This document shows positions 8,478-16,745 of a stretch of DNA of 64,000 bases, piece by piece. Numbering within the stretch: position 1 is the first letter of the stretch; every line of letters starts with the position of its first letter. Made by a program: the position numbers and the translations under genes. Below the pieces are notes generated by a model. It did no database searches. It was not told the DNA's origin and worked only from the letters and a program-made list of their open reading frames with translations. Source of the DNA: Mycobacterium heidelbergense (GTDB taxonomy: Bacteria; Actinomycetota; Actinomycetes; Mycobacteriales; Mycobacteriaceae); NCBI RefSeq assembly GCF_010730745.1, contig NZ_AP022615.1, positions 558,001-622,000 on the forward strand, in the 5' to 3' direction.

Positions 8478-8502
8478 CCGGGCCTGATCGGGCTCGCGCC
8501 GC

Positions 8503-9738
8503 TTAGTCCGGCGGGATTTCCACCCGGCGCACCTGGCCGTCGATCGCGTCGGCGGCCTCGATCTCGCCGCGCGTCACGCCCAGCAGAAACAGCACCGTGT
8601 CCAGGTACGGGTGGCTCAACGACGCGTCGGCGACCTCGCGCAGCGCGGGCTTGGCGTTGAACGCCACCCCCAACCCGGCCGCGGCCAACATGTCGATGTC
8701 GTTGGCGCCGTCGCCGACGGCGACGGTCTGCGCCATCGGCACCCCGGCCTGCTCCGCGAAGTCGCGCAGCGCCTTGGCCTTGCCGGCGCGGTCGATGATC
8801 GGGCCGACGACCCGGCCGGTGAGCGTGCCGTCGACGATCTCCAGCTCGTTGGCGGCGACGAAGTCCAGCATCAGCTCCTCGGCGAGCGGCTCGATGATCC
8901 GCCGGAACCCGCCGGAGACGACGCCGCAGTGAAAACCCAGCCGCCGCAACGTGCGCAGCGTGGTCCGCGCACCGGGCATCAGCTCCAGCTGATCGGCGAC
9001 CTCGTCGATCACGGTGGCGGGCAGGCCCGCCAGGGTCGCCACCCGCTGCTGCAGCGACTCCGCGAAGTCCAGCTCGCCGCGCATCGCGGCCTCGGTGATG
9101 GCGGCGACGGCCCCCTGCGCGCCCGCCCGGGCCGCCAGCATCTCGATGACCTCGCCCTGGACCAGGGTCGAGTCGACGTCGAACACGATGAGCCGCTTGG
9201 CGCGCCATTCCAGGCTGTAGTCCTCGACGGCGACGTCGACGCCCTCGTCGCCGGCCACCCGCGTCAGCGCGTTCCGCAGCGCGCCGCCGCCGCCCGGCGG
9301 CACCGAGACCCGCAGCTCCAGGCCGGTCACCGGGTAGTCGGAGACGCCGCGGATGAGGTCGATGTTGACGCCCAGCGCCGCCACCTCCCGGGCGACCGCG
9401 CCGAACGCCCGGGCCGTGATCGGCCGGCCCAGCACGAAAATGGTGTGGGTCGACGGTTGCCGGATGATCGGCACGTCGTCGCTGCGCTCGATGCTGACGT
9501 CCAAACCCTTTGCGCGGATGGCGGATTCAACGTCGTCACGCAGCGCGCCGCCGTCGGCGACGTCCGGTGGACAGCACAGCAGCACGCCCAGCGTCAGGCG
9601 GCCCCGGATCACCACCTGTTCGACGTTGAGCAGCTCGACACCGTGCCGGGACAGCACCTCGAACAGCGCCGACGTCACGCCCGGCTGGTCCACGCCGGTG
9701 ACGGTGATCAGCACCGACACCTTGGATGGTGTGTTCAC
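8503..9738 (-). CDS. serB2: Phosphoserine phosphatase with ACT domains
   Basis: 411 residues. Two ACT-like regulatory regions occupy about residues 5-90 and 98-172. A HAD phosphatase domain follows: motif I IVFDVDSTLVQGE (nucleophile Asp187, acid Asp189), motif II VVSGGF, and motif III VGDGANDIDMLAAAG. It catalyses the last step of serine synthesis, phosphoserine to serine, in the cytoplasm; ACT domains in the M. tuberculosis enzyme bind serine. The start is GTG at 9738. The gene lies 22 bases downstream of ctaD on the same strand. Confidence 0.95.
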   Translation of the reverse strand: MNTPSKVSVLITVTGVDQPGVTSALFEVLSRHGVELLNVEQVVIRGRLTLGVLLCCPPDVADGGALRDDVESAIRAKGLDVSIERSDDVPIIRQPSTHTIFVLGRPITARAFGAVAREVAALGVNIDLIRGVSDYPVTGLELRVSVPPGGGGALRNALTRVAGDEGVDVAVEDYSLEWRAKRLIVFDVDSTLVQGEVIEMLAARAGAQGAVAAITEAAMRGELDFAESLQQRVATLAGLPATVIDEVADQLELMPGARTTLRTLRRLGFHCGVVSGGFRRIIEPLAEELMLDFVAANELEIVDGTLTGRVVGPIIDRAGKAKALRDFAEQAGVPMAQTVAVGDGANDIDMLAAAGLGVAFNAKPALREVADASLSHPYLDTVLFLLGVTRGEIEAADAIDGQVRRVEIPPD

Positions 9739-9760
9739 CCTCGACTGGCGCTAGAACCCA

Positions 9761-11506
9761 TTAGGTGCGAACGCTGACGTCGTCGGCTCTGGTCACATCG
9801 CCGCTCGCCGGCCCATGCGCCCGCCCGACATGCGCCTCGGCGCGAAGGCGTTCCACCATGTGCGGGTAGTGCAACTCGAATGCCGGTCGCTCCGAACGGA
9901 TTCGGGGCAGCTCGGTGAAGTTGTGCCGCGGCGGCGGGCAACTGGTGGCCCACTCCAGCGAGTTGCCGTAGCCCCACGGGTCGTCGACGGTCACGACCTC
10001 GCCGTAGCGCCAGCTCTTGAAGACGTTCCAGACGAACGGGAACATCGACGCGCCCAAGATGAAGGCGCCGACCGTCGAGACGATGTTGTACGGCTGGAAG
10101 CCGTCGGTGGACAGGTAGTCGGCGTAGCGGCGCGGCATGCCCAGGTCCCCCAGCCAGTGCTGGATCAGGAACGTGGTGTGAAAGCCGATGAACGTCAACC
10201 AGAAATGCAGCTTGCCGAGGCGCTCGTCGAGCAGCCGGCCGGTCATCTTCGGGAACCAGAAGTAGATGCCGGCGAACGTGGAGAACACGATGGTGCCGAA
10301 CAGCACGTAGTGGAAGTGCGCGACGACGAAGTAGCTGTCGGTCACGTGGAAGTCCAGCGGCGGGCTGGCCAGCAGCACGCCGGTCAGGCCACCCAGCAGG
10401 AAGGTCACCATGAAGCCGATCGAAAACAGCATCGGCGTCTCAAAGGTCAACTGGCCCTTCCACATCGTGCCGATCCAGTTGAAGAACTTGATCCCGGTCG
10501 GCACCGCGATCAGATACGTCATGAACGAAAAGAACGGCAGCAGAACCGCTCCGGTGGCGAACATGTGGTGCGCCCACACCGCGACCGACAGCGCGGCGAT
10601 CGACAGCGTCGCGTACACCAGCGTGGTGTAGCCGAAGATCGGCTTGCGGGCGAACACCGGGATCACCTCGCTGACGATCCCGAAGAACGGCAGCGCGATG
10701 ATGTACACCTCGGGGTGGCCGAAGAACCAGAACAGGTGCTGCCACAACAGGACTCCGCCGTTGGCTGGGTCGTACACATGCGCCCCCAGGTGGCGGTCGG
10801 CGGCCAGGCCGAACAAAGCCGCGGTGAGCAGCGGGAAGGCGATCAGGATCAAGATCGACGTCACCAGGATGTTCCAGGTGAAGATCGGCATCCGGAACAT
10901 CGTCATGCCGGGCGCGCGCATGCAGACCACGGTGGTGATCATGTTCACCGCGCCCAGGATGGTGCCCAGACCGGCGACGGCCAGGCCCATGATCCACAGG
11001 TCGCCGCCGGCGCCCGGCGAGTGGATGGCGTCGGACAGCGGCGCGTAGGCGGTCCAGCCGAAGTCGGCGGCCCCGCCCGGCGTGATGAAACCGGCCATGC
11101 CCAGCGTCGCGCCGAACAGGAACAGCCAGAACGAGAAGGCGTTCAGCCGGGGGAAGGCGACGTCGGGCGCGCCGATCTGCAGCGGCAGCACCAGGTTGGC
11201 GAAGCCGAACACGATCGGGGTCGCATAGAACAGCAGCATGATCGTGCCGTGCATGGTGAACAGCTGGTTGAACTGTTCATTCGACAGGAACTGTAGGCCG
11301 GGCGCGGCCAACTCGGTGCGCATGAGCAGCGCGAGCAGCCCGCCGATGAAGAAGAAGATGAAGCAGGCGACGCAGTACATGATGCCGATCATCTTGTGAT
11401 CGGTGGTGGTGATCAGCTTGTAGACGAGGTTCCCTTTGGGACCGATCCGGGCCGGGTACGGACGGACGGCGTCGAGTTCTCCCAGCGGGGGCGCTTCGGC
11501 TGTCAA
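9761..11506 (-). CDS. ctaD: Cytochrome c oxidase subunit I
   Basis: A heme-copper oxidase subunit I of 581 residues with twelve hydrophobic helices. Visible ligands include HGTIM (heme), HPEVYIIALP (CuB His and the Tyr that cross-links to it), HH in WAHHMF, and HFHYVLFG (both heme axial sites). It is the catalytic core of the aa3 oxidase of the bcc-aa3 supercomplex in the plasma membrane. TTG at 11506 is chosen: GGAGG lies five bases upstream and the protein then begins MTAEAPPLGEL as in M. tuberculosis. An in-frame TTG at 11518 would add four residues. Confidence 0.95.
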   Translation of the reverse strand: MTAEAPPLGELDAVRPYPARIGPKGNLVYKLITTTDHKMIGIMYCVACFIFFFIGGLLALLMRTELAAPGLQFLSNEQFNQLFTMHGTIMLLFYATPIVFGFANLVLPLQIGAPDVAFPRLNAFSFWLFLFGATLGMAGFITPGGAADFGWTAYAPLSDAIHSPGAGGDLWIMGLAVAGLGTILGAVNMITTVVCMRAPGMTMFRMPIFTWNILVTSILILIAFPLLTAALFGLAADRHLGAHVYDPANGGVLLWQHLFWFFGHPEVYIIALPFFGIVSEVIPVFARKPIFGYTTLVYATLSIAALSVAVWAHHMFATGAVLLPFFSFMTYLIAVPTGIKFFNWIGTMWKGQLTFETPMLFSIGFMVTFLLGGLTGVLLASPPLDFHVTDSYFVVAHFHYVLFGTIVFSTFAGIYFWFPKMTGRLLDERLGKLHFWLTFIGFHTTFLIQHWLGDLGMPRRYADYLSTDGFQPYNIVSTVGAFILGASMFPFVWNVFKSWRYGEVVTVDDPWGYGNSLEWATSCPPPRHNFTELPRIRSERPAFELHYPHMVERLRAEAHVGRAHGPASGDVTRADDVSVRT

Positions 11507-11636
11507 CAGCTCCTCCAAACATCCGCATCGGACGGGTTCCCGAACCCAGTGATGACTGGAATCTTAGCCGCCGATCAACCCGCCGTCAGGGTTGGTCCTA
11601 CAAACTGTCGTAAATGGCTTTGAAGTCGCCGGATGT

Positions 11637-11642
11637 TAGCGT
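11637..11642 (+). promoter_or_regulatory. -10 box for leaderless fecB
   Basis: TAGCGT fits TANNNT and ends seven bases before the GTG at 11650. No Shine-Dalgarno sequence precedes either candidate start, so a leaderless mRNA beginning at the GTG is the simplest reading. Confidence 0.4.
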
Positions 11643-11649
11643 CGGACTC

Positions 11650-12732
11650 GTGTTCGGGAGGCGATCGGTCGCGGCCGCGGCCGCGACGGTGGTCGTGGCC
11701 TGCGGTGGTTGCGGGGCGGGATCGGGGCCCAAAGCCTCGACGCGATCGCTGGTCACCCCCACCACCCAGATCGCGGGCGCCGGGGTGCTGGGCAACGATC
11801 GCCGGCCGGACGAGTCATGCGCGCGGGACGCCGCCGGGCCCGATCCGGGGCCGCCGACGCGACAGGCCACCAACGCGGCCGGCGTCACCCCCGACACGGT
11901 CACCGTTCCCGCGGAGCCGCGGCGCATCGTGGTGCTCTCCGGCGACCAGCTCGACACCCTGTGCGCGCTGGGCCTGCAATCGCGGGTGGTCGCCGCCGCG
12001 CTGCCGGACGGCGCCTCGGGTCAGCCGTCCTACCTGGGCGACGCGGTCCACGGCCTCCCCGGCGTCGGCACCCGCACCAACCCCGACCTGGCCGGCATCG
12101 CCGCGGCCCACCCGGACCTGATCCTGGGCTCGATAGCGTTGACGCCCAAGCTGTATCCGCAGCTCGCCGCCATCGCCCCGACGGTGTTCACGGCGGCGCC
12201 CGGCGCGGCCTGGCAAGACAACGTGCGCGGCGTCGGCGCCGCCACCGCACGCACCGCCGCCGTGGAGGCGCTGATCAACGGCTTCACCCGACGGGCCACC
12301 GAGATCGGGGCCGCGCACGACGCCTCCCACTTCCAGGCGTCGATCGTGCAGCTGACCACCAACAGCATCCGCGTCTACGGGGCCGACAACTTCCCGGCCA
12401 GCGTGCTGGGCGCGGTCGGGGTGGACCGCCCGGCCGCCCAGCGGTTCACCGACAAGGCCTACATCGAGATTCCCGCCACCGACGCGGACCTCGCGAAAAA
12501 TCCGGACCTCTCGGCCGCCGACGCCGACGTCGTCTACCTGTCGTGCGCCACGCCCGCCGCCGCCGACCGCGCCGCCACCGTCCTGGACTCCGGCCCGTGG
12601 CGCAAGCTCTCCGCCAACCACGACAACCGGGTCTACGTCGTCAACGACGAGGTCTGGCAAACCGGGGAGGGCCTGGTCGCGGCCCGTGGCATCCTCGACG
12701 ACCTGCGCCTGGTCAACGCCCCGATCAACTGA
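11650..12732 (+). CDS. fecB: Fe(III)-siderophore-type periplasmic binding lipoprotein
   Basis: 360 residues: a lipoprotein signal (GRRSVAAAAATVVVAC, lipobox Cys about residue 22) and then a class III solute-binding protein fold, with a first domain motif RIVVLSGDQLDTLCALG and later GVDRPAAQRFTDKAYIEI. FecB is a cell-envelope protein that in M. tuberculosis binds heme and siderophore and supports iron uptake. GTG 11650 is preferred over ATG 11614: it has a leaderless -10 box, makes a compact signal peptide, and gives the M. tuberculosis length. It is divergent from ctaD. Confidence 0.88.
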   Translation: MFGRRSVAAAAATVVVACGGCGAGSGPKASTRSLVTPTTQIAGAGVLGNDRRPDESCARDAAGPDPGPPTRQATNAAGVTPDTVTVPAEPRRIVVLSGDQLDTLCALGLQSRVVAAALPDGASGQPSYLGDAVHGLPGVGTRTNPDLAGIAAAHPDLILGSIALTPKLYPQLAAIAPTVFTAAPGAAWQDNVRGVGAATARTAAVEALINGFTRRATEIGAAHDASHFQASIVQLTTNSIRVYGADNFPASVLGAVGVDRPAAQRFTDKAYIEIPATDADLAKNPDLSAADADVVYLSCATPAAADRAATVLDSGPWRKLSANHDNRVYVVNDEVWQTGEGLVAARGILDDLRLVNAPIN

Positions 12733-12774
12733 GCCCGGGCAGCCGGCCGGCGATCGTCGTCATAAGCTGGCATT

Positions 12775-12804
12775 CGGGGCGCCACCCCGGGGCGCCACCC
12801 CGGC
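12775..12804. repeat. Short GC direct repeat upstream of adhC
   Basis: GGGGCGCCACCCC occurs twice in succession with one shared base block. It lies between fecB and adhC. No function can be assigned. Confidence 0.4.
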
Positions 12805-12839
12805 GAGTGGCTCGAGACAACATCGAAGAGGGATTTTTC

Positions 12840-13880
12840 ATGAGCACAGTTTCGGCGTATGCCGCCACTTCGGCGACGGAACCGTTGACCAAGACCACCA
12901 TCACCCGGCGCGACCCCGGCCCCCACGACGTGGCGTTCGACATCAAGTTCGCGGGGATCTGCCACTCCGACATCCACACCGTCAAAGCCGAGTGGGGCCA
13001 GCCGAATTACCCGGTCGTGCCCGGTCACGAAATCGCCGGTGTGGTAACCGAAGTCGGGTCCGAGGTGACCAAGTTCAAAGTAGGTGACCACGTCGGTGTC
13101 GGCTGCATGGTCAACTCCTGCGGCGAGTGCAGCAGCTGCAAGGCCGGGCTCGAGCAATACTGCAAGCCGGGCGCAACCTTTACGTACAACTCCATCGACA
13201 AGGACGGCACGCCGACTCAGGGCGGCTACAGCCAGGCCATCGTCGTCAACGAGAACTTCGTGCTACGCATCCCCGACTCGCTGCCGCTGGACGCTGCAGC
13301 CCCGCTGCTGTGCGCGGGCATCACGCTGTTCTCGCCGCTGCGGCACTGGAACGCGGGGCCCGACACGCGCCTGGCGATCATCGGCCTGGGCGGGCTGGGT
13401 CACATGGGCGTCAAGCTGGGCGCGGCGCTGGGCGCCGAGGTGAGCGTGCTGTCGCAGTCGCTGAAGAAGATGGAGGACGGGCTGCGCCTGGGCGCCAAGC
13501 ATTACTACGCCACCGCCGACCCGGACACCTTCCGCAACCTGCGCGGCAGCTTCGACCTGATCCTGAACACCGTGTCGGCGAACCTGAACCTCAACGACTA
13601 TCTGGGCCTGCTCGACGTCGACGGCACGCTCGTCGAGCTGGGCATCCCCGAGCACCCCATGGAGGTGGGGGCGTTCCCGCTGGCGCTGGCGCGGCGCAGC
13701 CTGTCCGGGTCGAACATCGGCGGGATCGCCGAGACGCAGGAGATGCTGAACTTCTGCGCCGAGCACGGCGTGACACCCGAAATCGAGATCATCGAGCCCG
13801 ACTACATCAACGAGGCCTACGAGCGCGTGCTCGCCAGCGACGTGCGCTACCGCTTCGTCATCGACATCTCGAAGCTATGA
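12840..13880 (+). CDS. adhC: NADP-dependent zinc alcohol dehydrogenase
   Basis: 346 residues of the medium-chain, cinnamyl-type alcohol dehydrogenase family. Catalytic zinc ligands are Cys41 (GICHSDIH) and the His63-Glu64 pair in PGHEIAGV. The structural zinc site is Cys94, Cys97, Cys100 and Cys108. The nucleotide motif is GLGGLG (residues 182-187). These enzymes interconvert aldehydes and alcohols with NADP(H). ATG 12840 follows GAGGGA at a good distance. Order after fecB matches M. tuberculosis Rv3045. Confidence 0.92.
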   Translation: MSTVSAYAATSATEPLTKTTITRRDPGPHDVAFDIKFAGICHSDIHTVKAEWGQPNYPVVPGHEIAGVVTEVGSEVTKFKVGDHVGVGCMVNSCGECSSCKAGLEQYCKPGATFTYNSIDKDGTPTQGGYSQAIVVNENFVLRIPDSLPLDAAAPLLCAGITLFSPLRHWNAGPDTRLAIIGLGGLGHMGVKLGAALGAEVSVLSQSLKKMEDGLRLGAKHYYATADPDTFRNLRGSFDLILNTVSANLNLNDYLGLLDVDGTLVELGIPEHPMEVGAFPLALARRSLSGSNIGGIAETQEMLNFCAEHGVTPEIEIIEPDYINEAYERVLASDVRYRFVIDISKL

Positions 13881-13889
13881 CGAGGCGTG

Positions 13890-14297
13890 TTATGACGGGG
13901 CGCGCAGCCCCGCCGCAACCTCCTCGGCCGCCTCGCCGTCCTCATCGCCCGGGATAACCGCACTCACGTCGATGCCGGCCAGCGGCCAGCCCGCGGCGGC
14001 CAGGGTGGCGGCCACCCGGATGATGTTCTCCTTGCCGGGATCGTGGTGGGTGGTCTCCGAGATGAACTTTTCGATCTCGTCGCGGTCGATCTCGCCGTCG
14101 CCCTCCGCCCTGTGCTTCTTGATGATGTTGTGCACCACTTCTTCGAGCTGATCCTGGGTCAGTGGTGTGCTCTTGAGCAGTGCGAACAACGCCACCTGGT
14201 CCGGCCCGGGGACGCCCTGGGGGTACCCGACGTCCAGCCACCGGATCACTGACTTGAGAAACTTGGCGTGCTTGTGGGAAGCGTGGGTTGAAGTCAC
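13890..14297 (-). CDS. DUF3349 family protein (Rv3046c type)
   Basis: 135 residues. The core VIRWLDVGYPQGVPGPDQVALFALL followed by a helix-rich stretch with ELTDQLEEV-like and IDRDEIEKFIS segments matches the small actinobacterial DUF3349 family. These are cytoplasmic proteins of unknown function. It is convergent with adhC, nine bases away. The last ~45 residues are variable and alanine/glycine rich. Confidence 0.8.
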   Translation of the reverse strand: MTSTHASHKHAKFLKSVIRWLDVGYPQGVPGPDQVALFALLKSTPLTQDQLEEVVHNIIKKHRAEGDGEIDRDEIEKFISETTHHDPGKENIIRVAATLAAAGWPLAGIDVSAVIPGDEDGEAAEEVAAGLRAPS

Positions 14298-14576
14298 GTC
14301 ATAAGTGTCGGGGCAGAGGCGTCACCGTGGCGTTGCACCAGGCCCACAATTCATGCGCCGTTCACGACGCGAACACCTGATGCCCGGAACTCCGGGCCGG
14401 GCTTTCGCCGTCCGCTGCCCGCGGGGCACAATGAGCTGCGAAGTCAGCGACGACAACGGGAGTCACTTGCCGGGACACCACGGGTCACTTCTGCCAGGCC
14501 ATCCGGCTGCGTTGACGGAAAGACGCCGCCCAGCCGGCCTCGCCCTGATCCGCCGGTCGTCGAAGTGGTGGATCCG

Positions 14577-15011
14577 ATGAGCGTGCTCGGTCTGCCCGAC
14601 TACAACCCCGGCTCGCTGTCGCTGCGGGAAACCCGGATCGTGTACCTGCACGGGGAGCTGCGCCTCGACGAACTCGAAGAGGAACTGCTCGGTCAGGGCA
14701 GGAGCCTCGAAGAGACCGCGCGCATTTTGTCCGAGCAGCGAAATGCGCTGCGCTCGTGGACAAGAGAACTCATGAGTGACCGCCGCGCGGCGGCGACGAT
14801 AACCGCCGAAAACCCCAACATGAGCTGGGACGAGGTCGTTGCCAAGTATCGGAACAGGGGCTTCACCGGCGACGACCTCTACCGCGAGATTATGGCCGCC
14901 GCCAAGCGCAGCCGGGCCAAGGTGAACGAGGCGCTGGGGCTTGACCCGAACAATCCGCCGCCGTTGCCACCCATGCTCCCGCCGGTGCCGTTCGATCGCG
15001 GACCGCCGTAG
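14577..15011 (+). CDS. Orphan C-terminal module of a polymorphic-toxin-type protein
   Basis: 144 residues: LPDYNPGSLSLRETRIVY, a charged helical middle (ELEEELLGQGRSLEETARILSE split by RSWTRELMSDR), and a proline-rich tail PPPLPPMLPPVPF. From memory this pattern occurs as the C-terminal part of actinobacterial secreted toxins and WXG/RHS-type proteins; the usual large N-terminal delivery part is absent. ATG 14577 is used; GTG at 14565 is an in-frame alternative. Two opposite-strand genes follow at once and may encode protective partners. Without a database search the family call is tentative. Confidence 0.45.
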   Translation: MSVLGLPDYNPGSLSLRETRIVYLHGELRLDELEEELLGQGRSLEETARILSEQRNALRSWTRELMSDRRAAATITAENPNMSWDEVVAKYRNRGFTGDDLYREIMAAAKRSRAKVNEALGLDPNNPPPLPPMLPPVPFDRGPP

Positions 15012-15025
15012 CGGCAGTCGGCTCG

Positions 15026-15295
15026 TCACGCGATGAGGCTGCGCAGTTCCGCACCGAGGTTGCGCCTGGCCTTGGCTTCCCACCGGTCACGAGCATGGGG
15101 CGTGCGGTATACCGCGGGTTCACCCCACGAGGTCAGCAGCGCTTGCCCAACCGCATCGACCTGGGGCGACGAGACGAGGGCAGCGAGCAGCTCCCGCCAG
15201 GCCGTCGCCAATTCGCCGACACCGTCGGGGTGCTCACTCGTCGTCGTACACCGCGAGCTGATCGAATGCCACGTAGGCGATCTGGGTGGGGTCAT
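15026..15295 (-). CDS. Small hypothetical protein beside the toxin-like module
   Basis: The coding-like part reads ELATAWRELLAALVSSPQVD and ends with a charged segment before RSLIA. The start is uncertain: ATG 15295 would overlap the upstream gene by 62 bases, whereas a TTG at 15211 would give 61 residues. It is transcribed with the next gene upstream and convergent with the toxin-like module, as immunity genes often are. No domain was recognised. Confidence 0.35.
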   Translation of the reverse strand: MTPPRSPTWHSISSRCTTTSEHPDGVGELATAWRELLAALVSSPQVDAVGQALLTSWGEPAVYRTPHARDRWEAKARRNLGAELRSLIA

Positions 15296-15557
15296 CGAGG
15301 GGATGAACCCGCACGCTCAGGTTTGGCCCCACCTCGTCCTCGGTCGAAACCACCTCGGTAATCCCCTCCGGCAGATCCTGGGGGACGCCGGCGTCGTCGG
15401 TGGGAAGGTCGGTCAGCAGGCGCAGCCGTCGACCGGTCAGCCCGGTGATGTCGTAACGGAATCTGCGAAACGTCCGGGCCTCGCCGGGCAAGCGCCATTC
15501 CGATTCAGCGTCACTCATCTTCCGTGGTCGTGGCGCCGCGCTCTCCGCACCGTTCAT
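15234..15557 (-). CDS. Hypothetical acidic protein, candidate immunity partner
   Basis: 107 residues, acidic, with FRYDITGLTGRRLRLLTDLP and VSTEDEVGPNLSVRVHPLDD; predicted soluble and mainly beta. ATG 15557 is supported by TAGATT (15564-15569 on the minus strand) placed six bases upstream, which fits a leaderless start; a second ATG is at 15518. Its end overlaps the next gene. The function is unknown; the position opposite a toxin-like module suggests, but does not show, an immunity role. Confidence 0.45.
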   Translation of the reverse strand: MNGAESAAPRPRKMSDAESEWRLPGEARTFRRFRYDITGLTGRRLRLLTDLPTDDAGVPQDLPEGITEVVSTEDEVGPNLSVRVHPLDDPTQIAYVAFDQLAVYDDE

Positions 15558-15620
15558 GACGCCAATCTATCGCTTGGCCGCGGCGTCCGGCCCTGCCGCT
15601 GCAAACTTCTGCTTTGTCGC

Positions 15621-15866
15621 TCATGCGTCGGACAGCCCGAGCTCGGCCCACAGCTTGCCGGCCTCGACGGTGACGCCAGTGCGCTCGTGAACGCTGAGCC
15701 GGTCGCGCAGATCCTCGATTTCCTCGAGCATGGCGTCATAGCGGCCGGCGCCGACGAGGACGGCGGCCGGCGTCGAGTGGTTCATCAGCACGACGTCCTC
15801 GTCGGCGGACTGGCGCACCAGCTCAGACAGCTTCGCCTTGGCCTTGCTGATCGAAATCATGCTCAT
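15621..15866 (-). CDS. Phd/YefM-type antitoxin
   Basis: 81 residues: N-terminal MSMISISKAKAKLSELVRQ and DEDVVLMNHSTPAAVLVGAGRYDAM form the Phd/YefM DNA-binding fold; the acidic C-terminal tail (about residues 45-81) would bind the toxin. It overlaps the toxin stop as ATGA, and the Shine-Dalgarno AAGGAGG lies inside the end of the toxin gene. Antitoxins of this class repress their own promoter and neutralise the partner ribonuclease. Confidence 0.85.
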   Translation of the reverse strand: MSMISISKAKAKLSELVRQSADEDVVLMNHSTPAAVLVGAGRYDAMLEEIEDLRDRLSVHERTGVTVEAGKLWAELGLSDA

Positions 15867-16129
15867 CGCCTATATACCTCCTTGCGGTGCGCGACGCGGG
15901 TCACGTTGACGATGTGCAGCCCGTCGTCGATCAGGTAGACGATGCGGAACACGCCGATGCGCACGCGGTACGAGTCGGTTGTGCCGCTCAGTTTGGTGCA
16001 GCCGTGCGGGCGCGGGTCGATTGCAAGCGCGTCGATCGCGCCCTTGATGCGGATCTGCTCGTGGCGTTGTAGCCGTTGGATTTGCTTCGCCGCGGCGGTC
16101 TCGATCTCGACCCGGTACTCGGTCGCCAT
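15863..16129 (-). CDS. relE: RelE/ParE superfamily toxin
   Basis: 88 residues: YRVEIETAAAKQIQRLQRHE, then a charged helix, and the C-terminal RelE strands with YRVRIGVFRIVYLIDD and VNVTRVAHRKEVYRR, where Arg and His residues match the mRNA-cleaving RelE face. The toxin is expected to cut mRNA on ribosomes. The toxin precedes the antitoxin, the reverse of the usual relBE order. ATG 16129 lacks a Shine-Dalgarno site; TACTAT six bases upstream predicts a leaderless mRNA. Confidence 0.88.
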   Translation of the reverse strand: MATEYRVEIETAAAKQIQRLQRHEQIRIKGAIDALAIDPRPHGCTKLSGTTDSYRVRIGVFRIVYLIDDGLHIVNVTRVAHRKEVYRR

Positions 16130-16135
16130 GCGAAA

Positions 16136-16186
16136 ATAGTACCAAGAAAATGGACCTTAAAAGAAGTCCTAATTTAGGGACCTAAA
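16136..16186 (-). promoter_or_regulatory. relE promoter and tandem palindromic operator
   Basis: The minus-strand -10 box TACTAT is at 16136-16141. Upstream are overlapping palindromes: CCTAA-T-TTAGG (16168-16178) and TTTAGG-GA-CCTAAA (16173-16186), plus a GGAC/GTCC pair (16152-16155 and 16166-16169). These are likely autoregulation sites for the toxin-antitoxin complex. Confidence 0.5.
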
Positions 16187-16339
16187 TATGGTAGAGGCTC
16201 CGGCGGCTAGCTCGTAGCGCAGAACCAGCCATCGGCCACTGCTCGTCTCGCGACCATCTTGACCCCGGAAGGTGCGACCTAGGCCAGACCTAGGCCACCC
16301 GACGTCCTGCGAACGCAACAGCTAGCCTCGATCTTCTGA

Positions 16340-16377
16340 TACTATAAATCGTCATTAATAGATATTTATCGACATTT
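16340..16377 (+). promoter_or_regulatory. AT-rich hipBA promoter with two operator-like repeats
   Basis: TACTAT (16340-16345) is a -10 candidate. TATAAATCGTCATT (16343-16356) and TATTTATCGACATT (16363-16376) agree at 11 of 14 positions and are exactly 20 bases apart, about two helical turns. Such spacing suits paired binding of the HipB repressor. The AT content stands out from the surrounding DNA. Confidence 0.5.
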
Positions 16378-16391
16378 TAAGGTAAGTAACG

Positions 16392-16745
16392 ATGTCGAAG
16401 CGCATGGTCGCCCCGACTCGCGCCGCCGGGGACGCTCTTGCCGTGCTCGCCGCGCAGATTCGCCTAGCGCGGCACCAGAAAAACTGGACGGCCGCGGAGC
16501 TGGGCACGCGTATCGGGGTGGGCCCTCGCACCGTCACCGCTATCGAGCGGGGCGCACCGGGGGTAGCGATCGGTACGGTGCTCAGCGCGGCGTCGGTGCT
16601 GGGTGTTCCGCTGTTCGGCGCCGAAGATGACGAGCTGGCACGACTTCGCCGCCGCGGCGAGGAACGGATAGCGCTGATCCCGTCGCGCGAGTACCAGCCA
16701 CGATCGACAACAGCCGACGACGATGACGACGCCCTCGACTTCTGA
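16392..16745 (+). CDS. hipB: HipB-like XRE antitoxin/repressor
   Basis: 117 residues with a helix-turn-helix at about residues 17-75 (LAAQIRLARHQKNWTAAELG, then VGPRTVTAIERGAPG). It has an acidic tail rich in Asp (TADDDDDALDF). HipB proteins neutralise the HipA kinase and repress the operon. AAGG lies about ten bases before the ATG. The gene overlaps hipA by 23 bases, as usual in this family. Confidence 0.82.
   Translation: MSKRMVAPTRAAGDALAVLAAQIRLARHQKNWTAAELGTRIGVGPRTVTAIERGAPGVAIGTVLSAASVLGVPLFGAEDDELARLRRRGEERIALIPSREYQPRSTTADDDDDALDF

Noticed and set aside
11614..11649. ATG 11614 as the start of fecB
   Set aside because: It has neither a Shine-Dalgarno site nor a -10 box, and it would lengthen the signal peptide with a polar stretch; GTG 11650 fits better.
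14305..14580. Open frame of 91 codons before the toxin-like module
   Set aside because: Composition is unlike a protein, there is no ribosome-binding site, and no domain was seen.
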